From contig VDFB02270651.1 of NCBI GenBank assembly GCA_007258455.2, positions 487,649,074 through 487,713,073 of the forward strand: a stretch of DNA of 64,000 nt, in the 5' to 3' direction. This DNA is from Sequoia sempervirens (lineage: Eukaryota; Streptophyta; Pinopsida; Cupressales; Cupressaceae). Positions 12,901 through 23,461 of the stretch are shown piece by piece (position 1 is the stretch's first letter; each line of letters begins with the position of its first letter). The translations under genes were made by a program, and so were the position numbers. The notes beneath the pieces were generated by a model. It did not search any database. It was not told the DNA's origin and saw only the letters and a list, made by a program, of their open reading frames with translations.

Positions 12901-15096
12901 AGCTTTACCCCTCTTCATCTGAAACACAATACCCTCCAGCTCATCAAGAGAGATATCTTTCATTAGATACTCATTCGCCTCCCTGGAGACCAACTAAGGA
13001 ATACAAGAAAGAACATGTGCTTCCTCAACAGAGCCCCCTCGTGAATCTCCCTAAATAAAGTAGCAAAATATTGAGATGCCTCAGCAAATATTTCCTAAAA
13101 CGAGGCAAGACGTTCACCCCTATCATTCACTAGAATAGGAATAGAATTACCATGCCTCATGTCCTTCACAAAATTGAAGAAGAAGGTGGTGTTTTTATCA
13201 CCTTCCTATAACCATTCAACCCAGGCCTTTTGCTTACAATAGATTTCTTCCCGCAATTCAAATTCCTCAACCACTTTCAAGGTCTTATCCTCCTCCCTTA
13301 GAAGATCCTCAGAGGCCCTATTCTCCCAAATCAACCGCGTAATATTATTCAACTCCTCGTGGGAAACAACCTTAGCATGAAAGATATTACCAAAAAATCA
13401 CTGATTCCACCTTTTAAGCTAATATTTTACAAACTAAAAAAGCTTGAAGAATGTGTACATTGTCATACCAAAAGTTGGTCTACCAATCTGCTACCACTCA
13501 GCCACATGTTCATGAAGAGTAGGATCTCGTAACCACATAAGCTAGAACTTGAATGAGGGAGAACGAGGCCCCTGAGTAGAGATAATACTAAGCTTAATAG
13601 GCCAATGATCAGAACCTCTCCAATCAAGACTTTTAGACCAAGTGGACCATAAGTCTCCAACCCAATAATAGGAAACCAAGAATCGATCCAGCCTCTCAGC
13701 AACACAACTCTCACCAATTCTCCTATTATTCCAAGTGAAGCGACTATTACTTGGTAGAACATCAATAAGATTTAATTCAGAAATGTTATCTCTGAATAAT
13801 AGAGTAGAAGGTTCCAACCTAGGAATTCCACCTCTTTTCTTAGACAACTCCACAATAGCATTAAAATTGCTAGCCATAACCCATGGATGGTAAGGAGCTA
13901 AGCTACGAACAAAACAAAGATGGGACCATAGAAGTTATTTACCTAGAAACTCAATAGGAGCAGGGTTTCTGTAGGATCATGATGGGCCAAAAAGTGGCAA
14001 TATTATGGGTATTTGTAGGGTATGTGGATGACGACTTTTTTTTACCCAAAATTGATGAAATGAAAAGAGTTTTTAGAGGATATTCTCAGCTTTCCACCAA
14101 TATAAATTATACTTTATTTTGAATTTAATAAATAATTATTATTCATTTTCTATTAGAATTACGACTAAAGTCCTGATTGATAGGCTGATTGAAAAACATC
14201 TATAACTTTCAAATAGTATCACATTTTTTGAATCCAAAACATGCGTCACATTCTATGCTTCATATACTATACGATTATAAAAAGAAAAATTAAATTTCAT
14301 GAAGTTTTGACCAAGTTAAGGTGGTTAGACATGAGTTTTTATATTTTTTAAAAGTTGTAATAAAAAATTCATAATTAATTATTTACTTAGAAAAAAATTA
14401 TTAAAAAATATGTATCACATCCAGACATGAGTCCTCTACTTATATATAAAATCTTATAAATTTTTTTTATCATTTTATTATGGTTAGGGTGGTCAGACAG
14501 ACACCTACTTCTTATTTTTTCCCTGAAATTGAAGTACTACTGCATTGAAATTTCAAAAATTTCAGCAAATAGATTTTATTTATTTTTAAATAAACCTAGT
14601 AGTTTAGAAGCTACATTCAATTTTCTATAGATTCTATTCTTACATGTTTTTGAGAAAAATATAGATAACTTATTCAAATTTCTAGGTCAAGTTGCCTAAC
14701 ACTAATTTTTCTAAATTTTTTGCCACTTAAGGGCCTATTTTTTCTATGATGATCTTGCACATACCCAGCATACACATTAAAGAGGAGAATACACTCACTT
14801 GTCTCATACCAAGAGGCGACTAGGGATATAGAGGATCTAGAGGACATCCACCAGAGAGGGAAAATCTTTCGAGGGTTCCAAAAGCAAGCCATCCCTCCGG
14901 AAGCACCAAGAGCCCCCACACACTAGCATTCACCATATTTCCACAACTTAGGAGCCATGGCCAACATATTATCTATAGATAATTTAGTCTCCTGAAGAAA
15001 AATAACATCCAGAGAATGATTCCTAACCAAATCACAAACAAGTTTTTGTCGAGGGCCACTATTCAAGCCCCTTACATTCCATGAGAGAACAATCAT
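9985..15096 (-). pseudogene. LINE ORF2 (endonuclease, reverse transcriptase, zf-RVT, RNase H)
   Basis: ORF2 starts with an ATG at 15096-15094 inside the ORF1 tail and opens with an APE-type endonuclease (SWNVRGLNS, LQETKL). Element D cuts the endonuclease after NVYA; it resumes at 13962 with WVMASNFNAI and ends with the SDHWP motif at about 13599-13613. Reverse transcriptase spans about 13000-11680, with KAPGPDGF, KLDMAKAYDRV, the LCQGD turn and the catalytic FVDD at 12193-12204, which is directly preceded by a TAG. A zf-RVT domain (CVLC and later H) lies at about 11100-10880. An RNase H domain follows at about 10530-10010, with INTDGS, the MEGLA glutamate, CEADTQ and NCAADYLAKW. Numerous TAG/TGA stops and frame shifts make it a pseudogene. 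Confidence 0.93.
13963..14766. mobile_element. TIR element family D, copy 1 (inside the LINE)
   Basis: An 804-bp non-coding element with 4-bp TSD AGCA at 13959-13962 and 14767-14770. The right end is TGCACATACCC and the left end is a mutated GGGTTTCTGTAGGATCATG. The family terminus is GGGTATGTGYARGATCAT. It interrupts the LINE endonuclease between NVYA and the downstream residues. About 90% of positions match copy 3 by eye in the central section. No open frame encodes a recognisable transposase. Confidence 0.88.
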
Positions 15097-16523
15097 TTAT
15101 GGGGCATGAAAAATGTGAATCCAGAGTCTTGACTGACCCTGACTCCACGAAAGTTTCCCTAGTTAATTTAATATTCTCCATATCCTTTTTCCTTTCTAGC
15201 TTGGAAGTCCTGTCACCAACCCCTTTCTTCAATTCATTTTGCTGAATAGCCAAACGAGAGGAGGCCAAAGAGCTCTTCCCCACATCCTTAACTCCTTTTA
15301 GGGGAAATGGGGAACCACCTCCACCACTCTTTGAAGCTCCAATAGAAGATTCTTGTTTAGTCTGCACAATCAATTGTTGATCTGTATCCATCTGCCCAAC
15401 CCCAATCTCTTGCACAACCTACATGGCCTCCAATGGTGGCCCATCCTGTCTTGTACCCAAAGTTCCCTGATCCAAGTTTAGCAACCCCGAATTCACTTCC
15501 TCCTGGTTGAGATCATCCAACACCTTAAACCTATTAAAAGTTTCATCATCCTGCCTCTCCCTCAAGGTCCGCTTCTGGCCCCAATTCCTATTGTGAGCCT
15601 TGATAGGGACATAACCATCATCTCCATTACCATCACCCAGAATAGGCTCCTTACCATTATCAGTCCTAGGTGGATTACGAGAAGGCTGAGAAGGTTGGGG
15701 CACTATAGGCTTAGCCCTAGGGCACCTATGCTACAACTGACTATATTCATGACAAAGACGACACTGAAAAGGTAGGGTTTCATAATCTAGCTATTGCACC
15801 CAAGTATATGATCCAGCACTTACTTCAACAGAATCTGGCAGTGGCTTGCTTAAAACAATTTCTACATAGATATGAGCAAAAGTCATTACCTTTTTATACT
15901 ATGTTTGTTGTGAAGACCCAACAGGTTTACCGAGCATTGAAGCCACCAAATGCAACACATCATCCCGCCAACACTCAACTGGAAACCATGGCAACCGAAC
16001 CCAAACTGGGATCTGACTCGATATTGCCTTAGTCGGGTTGAAGCCAGCATGCCATGGCTTGATAAACAAACCCACCTAGTTATAAAAATAGGGGCCACCC
16101 TCGAAGACCTTATTCGGATCTGCCATGCAATCAAAAGAGACCATAAAAAAGGTTGTTCACAAGGAACCTAATCTCCATCTCCCCCTCCGGCATCCAAGTC
16201 TATTGAGCCCAGGATTCCAAAAATTGTAGTGAGACTCTCAAACCCATGAACTTGCAATAAAAAGAGTGCCTTGAATAGTATTCAATATCATCTGCAAGCA
16301 TTTCCATCGGGATAATCAACATCGGTCACTCTTTGCATCTTTCCAAACACCCATTAATCTTCGTTATTTGGGAACCACTAACCGATCCTAGATCATTCAT
16401 CTCCATCTCTCAAGAAAACAATGTATTATCAAAAACATTCACTCCATGTGCCGAAGGCTTCGAACCAAATGCTGATTGGAAATCCAATTTGGGGCTAACC
16501 CCAAATGTTTCCCCACCCGGCAT
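15059..16523 (-). pseudogene. LINE ORF1 (DUF4283 and zinc-knuckle, gag-like)
   Basis: This is the RNA-binding first ORF of a plant L1 element. A likely start is MPGGETFGVSP at 16523, although the frame is open further upstream to 16781. DUF4283-type sequence follows at about 16340-15830, with features such as IPVWVRLPWFPVECW and an FAHIYVEI-like core. A zinc-knuckle remnant, CRLCHEYSQL-stop-HRCP, lies at about 15770-15715. The usual histidine of the CX2CX4HX4C motif appears lost and a TAG interrupts it. A long polar tail (Gln, Gly and Lys rich) runs to the stop at 15059. At least five premature stops and a probable frameshift are present, so no complete protein can be made. Its end overlaps the ORF2 start. 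Confidence 0.85.
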
Positions 16524-16838
16524 AGCAAAAAACAAGATCCCTAGTAGGCATGCAAACCCCCAAGACACTTTTGTAAGAAATGGAAAAAAATAAAAGACCC
16601 CAAGGGAAGGATCAAAACCCTTCCACCCACAAGCCACCCAAATGACAGCAAGAAGGCCTCCAGAAAAGAAAAAACCCCACCACCACAACCCCGATAGCTT
16701 CAAAAAACCTCCCCCACAATGCAGAAGTGAGCAACACATAGAGAACGAGCTAGGGCATGGTCGCCCTAGCTCGGCTTGCAAAGCACGCGAATGCCATCCT
16801 CTTCCAAGGAGTAAAGGCTTTCTTCTTTTGTGGGAATT

Positions 16839-18590
16839 CTATTAAAAGAAATTTAAAGTATTAAAATAACTATTTTAACTCCCACCTTTTCTCATTGTCC
16901 CCAATAACTAGTGTATTCAACACATGTTTGAAAGATTCATAACATTCAATAACTTCACATTTCATATACTTGTTAGCACATATGCATTTAAAGAGATTTG
17001 CATATCTTTCCCTAAATTAAGCTACCATATTGAATGCTATTGTAATCTGCACAATTCAAAGAGATCTACTTATTTATGGAAGTAGTCTATTACAACTTAC
17101 ATATAAGTATGGCTAGAAATGATCATCTCCAATAAATTCACTGATATTTAGAGGACTACAAACCTTGCTGGCCAGTAGAAATGGAGGCCACTAAATTAGA
17201 TTTAGACTTGTATCCAAGGAATATGAAACTAGTAAGAGGTCCATTTCTCTGTATGGTTCAACTATGATGATGTCAGTTATAGAGAAAATGTTATATTAAA
17301 AAATTATTTTTAAAAATATGAAAGGTGTTAATGGGTTTATACTATTTTTCAACTATGTTTTCTAATCCAAGGATCAAAATTCATTACCTATTGCTTAATA
17401 TTTCTTCCTCATGGAAGCTTGTACAGATAAGTTCATTCCACAACTATGCAAATTTGGAAACTTCTATCCTTCTACTTGGGCAACCTTGAAAGAAAATGGT
17501 GTGCATGCTAGATGATAATCACCTCTATGTTCTATTTAGTGCACTCCTATTTTAAAACATAGAAAATATGAGAGTCTGATTAACCTCTTAAAATCATCGA
17601 GCAAAAGAAAACTTCCTTTACAGATTCCTTTTAGATGGCACAAAATAAGCATTGAATGCACTAGGTAAAGAATGAAATCTTGATCTCAACATTTCCAATG
17701 TCAGCATCTATAGTTTGAAAATAGCTAGGATTTATTTTAAGATTTGTATTCATAACACATTAATCATAAGTAATCATTTGATGTTAGTTTGATATTCTTT
17801 GTGTGCTTCTATGAATAATTTTCAATATGCTTAGGGTAAAACATTATCTAAGGTACATCAATATGAAATTCTTTAAGATCTGTATTACTATTCACAACAC
17901 ATTAACCATAAGCAATGTGTTGATGCTATTCAATATTCTTAGTGCACCTTTAAAGAATAATTTCAATATGCTTAGGAGAAAACATGATCTAAGGTTCATC
18001 AATATGTAATTCATAACTTCCAATACCTCTCCAAGCCTTCTCATGGCTCCACTAAAACCACCAAACAAGATGGAAAATATTGCATACCATATCTAGTTGT
18101 CCATGAAATAAAGCTATACAAGTAACAAAAAAAAGGAAAAAGGTTTTGCATATGAATAATCACAAAAGACATTTTAACTTGTAAAAAATTAACTTGTATT
18201 GGACATATTAAGATATACAAAATAATTGCCATATTTCAAATTTTTTAGCAGTATTCAGAGAAGGGTTTTTAAGCCATTTTTTTTCTATAGAACATTACAT
18301 TCTATATAGTAGAGTAGCATAAGTAGAACACTATAATAATTTTTGGGTGATTGGGTAAAATCTCAATTATAAAAACCAAATGCTACATACCAGTTTTACA
18401 GGTTCCTAGAGAGATATGACTCACCTATATTTCTTGGTACTGTAAAGGTTCACGATCTAGTATTAGATGAGAATTGCTTAGTGATTGCTAGAGATATTAT
18501 AAGAAACATTTGAAACTTTTAATACCAGTGCCATTTGGGAATAACTCATGCCATAGGTAACAAATATCTTTTATATTCATTATTTCCTTT
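16839..18590. other. Non-coding stretch between LINE and hAT element
   Basis: AT-rich DNA with no recognisable coding sequence on either strand. The only structure I can define is a two-copy tandem duplication at about 17739-18010. Confidence 0.5.
17739..18010. repeat. Two-copy tandem duplication, period about 137 bp
   Basis: The words GATTTGTATT (17741) and GATCTGTATT (17878) start two diverged copies. Each includes CATAACACATTAA-like sequence, a TTCAATATGCTTAGG word and ATCTAAGGTACATCAATATG near its end. The copies differ by several substitutions and small indels, so the duplication is not recent. No coding function is evident. Confidence 0.7.
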
Positions 18591-19439
18591 GTTGGCTGCT
18601 AAGTTATTGGGTTCGCCGCTATAGGCCCCAGGTCTGGTTCAGGTTCTATTCGGGTCCACTATGCCCAAAATCACTGTGGGTTTGAAAATCCCACTATGTG
18701 TTCGGCCAGGGTTCGGACCCCTGACTATGGGTCCGAACAGGGTTCAAAATTTTTGCACCTGGGTAGAATATTGCACCCAGGCATGTTTTTTCACACATTT
18801 TTGCATTTTTGTAATAGTTTTTCAACTCTTTGTTGAATTTTAATGAATTTTTTATTCTTTCTAACCTTAATACTTGCCTCAAAAACATGAAATAGGTAAA
18901 GTGATACTCATTTACCAATTTGTGAATGAGAAAAAAAGGATTTTTTTCCTCCATTGTTGAACTTCCTCTTTTGCTTGCACAAGCTGGAATAGACTTAAAG
19001 GTTGATTTTAGATTATTCAAAGTTAATTTGTGTGCTATTCCTAAGCACTTGCAAGTTTCTATTTTTTGTTAAGATGATCGTAGAGCAAGATTTCTTCAAA
19101 AGAGGTAGGTTTCTTGAAGTTTTTTAATTATTTTTTTTACATTTTTTTTAACAAGTGAACTTCAACTCTTTGTTTTGTTTTTTAGTTATTGTTTTCTTTT
19201 ACTTTTCATTCCTCTAAATCTCTATAACACATGTTCAATTTTTTCATTTTTTTGAAATTAATTAAGTCTTTTAGTTTCAAATTCAATGAATCAAATACCA
19301 AAGTTTCAATATGTTGTGCCTTAGGTATTCACTATTTCGTATTACAATGGCAACCGGTACCTCCTCAGGGTCAATCCAATATCATTTCAAAACAAATCCA
19401 GACTCTCCCCTTTGTAAATATGTATAAATCATTCCACAA

Positions 19440-20556
19440 ATTCCAGGTGATGGAGGATATGTTTGGATTTGTAGTCATTGCGGTGTTCTATATTCGAGCT
19501 CATACAGTAGAGTGAAAGGGAACTTGTGTGGGATCCCTAAAACAGGCATCAAAAATTGTCCAAGTGAAAACAACAAAGGAATTCCAAAAATTATAGTGTT
19601 GAAATATATTTTTGAGCAAGAAAAGGAAGACGAAAAATAAACCAGTGGTAAAAAAAAGCCATCCTTTGAAGAAAGGATCTCGATCCATGAAACCCCCTAC
19701 ACCACCTTCTTATTTTCCACCTATAGAAATCCATCCATTTATGGACATCCCTCAAGAGAAAACCACGCCCTCTTCGAATAAAAGATCTAAGGGATTTTTG
19801 GAAGCTTCATTTTAGATTGAGGCAAGAGAGATTGCTGATCAAGACTTAGCAAGATGTGTCTATGCCAATGGATTGGCATTCAATGTTGTTCGTTCACCAT
19901 ATTGGAAAAAAATGGTGAAATCTATTAATTAGGCTCCAAAGGGGTATAAGGGCCTAGGTTTTGAGAAGGTGTGTTGCACCTTATTGGAGAAAGAGGTGAA
20001 ACATGTAGTAGACTCTTTGAAGCCCATAAGGGATTCATGGATCGAAATAGGGGTGACCATCATTTCTGATGGATGGAAAGATGCAAAAAGTCACCCATTA
20101 ATCAATGTTATTGTTGTGTGCCCTAAAGGGGAAATGTTTTTGAGAGTAGTGGATTTTGAAGGATAGGTGAAGGATGGTCCATTTATTTCTAACATCCTTT
20201 GCCAATCTATTGAAGAAGTGGGCCATCAAAATGTTGTGCAAGTTGTACCCAACAATGCCAAAAATTGTAGGGTTGTTGGGTTATTGGTTGAGGAGAAGTA
20301 TCCACACATTTTTTGGACACCTTTTGTTGTCCACTCCCTCAATCTAATGCTACAAAAAATTGGATCCAAAATTGAGTGGATCAAACAGGTTTATGTTAAG
20401 GGCGAAGACATCCATTTTTTTGTCACCAACCACCATATGACACAAGGAATATTTAGACAATTCTCAAAATTGGAGTTGTTGAAGGTAGGTTAATTCTGAA
20501 TTTTTCCAAAATTTTGAATTTTCTTTTAATTTTAAAACTTGATTTTGTAAGAAATT

Positions 20557-20607
<51 letters not shown>

Positions 20608-21813
20608 ACAGGTTGTTGAGACTCATTTTTCCTCCAACAAAATTGTGTTGAGATGACTTATAAAGGTTTGTGAGGCACTTTGTGCCATGGTAATCAGCCC
20701 TAATTAGGTTATATGGAGGAAATCTAGCAATGAAAGGGAAAATATGGTCAAGCAAAGGTTCCTATATGATAGTTGGTGGGATCATGTTGAGTACCTGGTT
20801 AGTTTCACTAAGCCTATATTGAACATGATCCATTACACAGACATGGGTAGACCTTGTTTGGAAGAAATATATGATGATATCGACTTAATGATTGAGAAGA
20901 TGAAAACCATCATCAATGCAAAAGAGGAAGATCCTGAAGAAAATTTCTTCAAAGAGCTATAGGAAATCATGGTTGATAGATGGAACAAAATGACCACTCC
21001 CTTGCATCTTCTCTCTTTTTCATTGAGTCCCAAATATTATAGTCCTGAGATACTTTTTGCTTCATCAAGATTTACTCCATATAGGGATTTTGACGTGGCT
21101 CAAGGGTACAAGGTAGCACTACATAGACTCTTCATTGATCATGACCAATGCAATCGAGTGAGGGTTGAGTTCATGGCTTTTTCATGCTTTGGTAGTGTTG
21201 ATTAGAATCTTCAAGCTCGTTGAGACAAGTTTAGGGTGGATGCTCATAGTTGGTGGTACTTCCATGGGAAAGAATACAAGCACCTCCAACCTATTGCAAT
21301 AATTTTTTTTATCCCAAGTAAGTTTTATATTTTTGTAATTTTAATTTTAATTTATATATTAATAAAAAAATTTAGTTAAATTTTGTAACTCTTAAGTATT
21401 TAATTTGGTCTTAATAGGTTGCTAGTTCATCCTCTTCTGAGAGGAACTGGAGCACATAATCCTTCATCCACTCAATAAAACATAGTAGACTACATTCAGA
21501 AAAGGCAGAGGACTTGGTGTATGTGCATTCAAACTTGTGCTTCCTTACACACAAGCATAGTTCCTACAAAGAAGGAAACACAAAGAGGTGGGATATTGAG
21601 CTAGATAAAGTTGAATTGGATGCTTCCACAAGCCACTTAGCTGCACTTGATATTGATGATGACTATCAGCCTGAAGCAACTAATGAGCATGAGAGTGCTA
21701 GTGTCAGTGCTTGTGGCAGTGCCACTAATGCTCTTTCTGGTTCTACACAAAATGTAGCATCTAATGTTGCTAATGATGCTACTCTTTTGGATGACCCATA
21801 TGATTCAAATTGA
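19440..21813 (+). pseudogene. hAT transposase (BED finger, DUF659, C-terminal dimerisation)
   Basis: The transposase would bind the element ends and catalyse cut-and-paste movement. A BED zinc-finger-like region at about 19446-19560 reads WICSHCGVLYSSSYSRVKGN, with Asn where a zinc-binding His is expected. A conserved block follows at 19812-20166 (ARCVYANGLAFNVVRSPYW, then DGWKDAKSHPLINVI of DUF659). At 20167-20484 the usual TDNA aspartate is replaced (VVPNNAKNC), and Phe replaces Cys before VVHSLNL. Intron 1 is 20485-20611 and holds a (TA)n run. The next exon begins VVETHFSSNK. A second intron is near 21317-21419. The end (SSSSSERNWSTYSFIHS) is the hAT dimerisation region, stopping at 21811-21813. 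In-frame stops are mainly TAG where CAG is expected, for example before IEAREIAD and APKGY. Confidence 0.9.
20560..20603. repeat. (TA)n microsatellite in hAT intron 1
   Basis: About 22 uninterrupted TA units lie between the donor (AAG|GTAGGT, 20485) and the acceptor (AAACAG, ending 20611) of the first transposase intron. A short minus-strand open frame across it is just the repeat translated as Tyr-Ile and is not a gene. Confidence 0.95.
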
Positions 21814-22134
21814 TCAATGATCAATAATCATTAACAATTGATTGTAAACACTTGACATTTTTATGTTTGAATTTTGAACTTTAATTTATAATTGTATATC
21901 ATGACATTTGAGTATAAAGTGGTAGTGTATTTTTGCTATGTTATTTTGAATATTAATATGGTGGTGTATTCTAAATTACTCCTGCAAATATGCATATATT
22001 TCTAATTTTTATATGTTTTTGTATTACCAAACCCAAAACAAACCCAACCCCAAAAGAAAATTTCCCCAATCGATGAACCGGGTTCTTGAACCTGAAATCA
22101 AACCCAAAACCAAACCAGTAACTTAGGTTGGCTA

Positions 22135-23461
22135 TATAGGAAAAAGAAACAACACATTATTAGAATTCCAAGTTATCAATAATGAGATTGAGATGAATTT
22201 TAGGTGCATAAGGTCAAATTGATCTACCCTAGGCAGAAATGTCAAAAGTGCATGTAACCATATTAATTTTGGTTGTTGCTTTGATAAATGTACTAAATTT
22301 AGAATAAATGCTAGGGCTACATTAGAAAATATTTGTAAGATTTTATGTTATAAGTTGTCTTCTCTTCCTTTTAATTATTTTTCAATTAGATCTATATTTG
22401 CAATTGAACCCAAAATAAAGTCAGTTGCAATGAAAACAAGTAAAATATCCTAGGAGCCATTTTGGGATATGTAGCTAGAAATTCAAAAAGTGTAATTTAC
22501 AAGGAAAAAATTATAGAAAGTTGGCTGATCAAAGATACCCAAATTGAAGTTAATCCATGTTCCTAAAATAGTTCACTGTCCTTTCCCTGAAATTCACCTT
22601 TCCACTGACTATTGCACTCTAAGAAATCCATGTAAGATATGGTGCTTAAGAATTATTGTGGGAATCAATAAAAATCTACACTTTACCTTATATATTGTTA
22701 AAATTTGTACTTTTGGAAGATTAGACCATTTTTTCAAATTATTGTGAAATCAAGCCTTGCCAATTCATCTAAGTACAACCCACAAAGATTGAAGATGAGA
22801 TGAGAGAAGCCTAACATGTAACCTACATATGGAATATGCTACCAAGAGTGCTTAGTTGTTTTCAATTCTTAGTCCTTATAAGAGTGGGTTGAATCCTCTC
22901 CTTTATAGTAGAGGGATAATCATGTTATATACATGTAAAAAGTGATAGACTTCAAATAGTGATCTAGTGATGCCATGACCTATTGTAGATATTAAACATG
23001 ATTGGAAAAATCTATCCATCCAGATAGTGCCAAATCTATCATAAAACTATCTCCCACACATCTATAGATTGAGTGATGACAAAGATGCTAGTAGCAACAA
23101 TGTTGCACTCAAAACCATTTTTCATAATTTTATCTACTATTATTGTGAAGCTATTATTAATTGGTTATTAACATGATTTTTTTCTCAAATCTTAATCCCT
23201 TAGGGGGTATAGTAAAATTGATAATGTTTATATGGTATTTTAGTTGAAATGCAACTAAGATTTTCTTTAGCTAAGAGAGAAGAGGTATACATTCTACAAT
23301 TACGTATATATAGTCTAGTATTGAATATTGCACACTCAATATCCTCTACAAAACCATCATTAAAATTTTCCAATAACAACACAATTTATCTATTTTCCTC
23401 TCTTTTCCAATCAATTGAAAGATAATTGGAATATAAATAAATAAGATTATGCAAAGCTTAC
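22135..23461. other. Non-coding stretch 3' of the kinase pseudogene
   Basis: AT-rich sequence with no recognisable coding motif. SnRK2 exons 8 and 9 would be expected here on minus. I looked for sequence resembling the exon-8 core (…VHISxxCRHLLSRIFVA…) and did not find it, so those exons are deleted or decayed beyond recognition. Confidence 0.45.

Larger units (their letters stand above)
9867..16822 (-). mobile_element. L1-type LINE retrotransposon, apparently full length, split by element D
   Basis: A non-LTR retrotransposon transcribed on minus. A perfect 16-bp TSD, TTCTTTTGTGGGAATT, flanks it at 9851-9866 and 16823-16838. The poly(A) tail shows as the T-run at 9867-9874. Reading right to left on minus: a short 5' UTR, ORF1 with DUF4283 and a zinc-knuckle-like region, ORF2 with endonuclease, reverse transcriptase, zf-RVT and RNase H, then a 3' UTR of about 110 bp. 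The total is 6956 bp including an 804-bp D insertion, or about 6.15 kb without it. That is a normal size for plant L1 elements, and the 5' end seems not to be truncated. Many in-frame stops and frame breaks make it inactive. Confidence 0.93.
18599..22126 (+). mobile_element. hAT-superfamily DNA transposon, decayed autonomous-type copy
   Basis: A 3528-bp element. The flanks are GTTGGCTG (18591-18598) and GTTGGCTA (22127-22134), an 8-bp TSD with one mismatch, as expected for hAT. The ends are CTAAGTTATTGG on the left and CCAGTAACTTAG on the right, a 12-bp terminal inverted repeat with one mismatch. The subterminal 150 bp are rich in GGGTTC/GAACCC and GGTCCGAAC-type words on both sides, probable transposase-binding repeats. 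Inside is a decayed BED-DUF659-dimerisation transposase on plus. The structure is clear; activity is ruled out by stops and lost catalytic residues. Confidence 0.9.

Noticed and set aside
16410..16781. Separate Trp/Phe/Gly-rich minus-strand gene upstream of LINE ORF1
   Set aside because: Lies within the LINE 5' leader and joins the ORF1 frame; no independent gene evidence.
20555..20755. Minus-strand frame ending in alternating Tyr-Ile
   Set aside because: Translation of the (TA)n microsatellite in the hAT intron.
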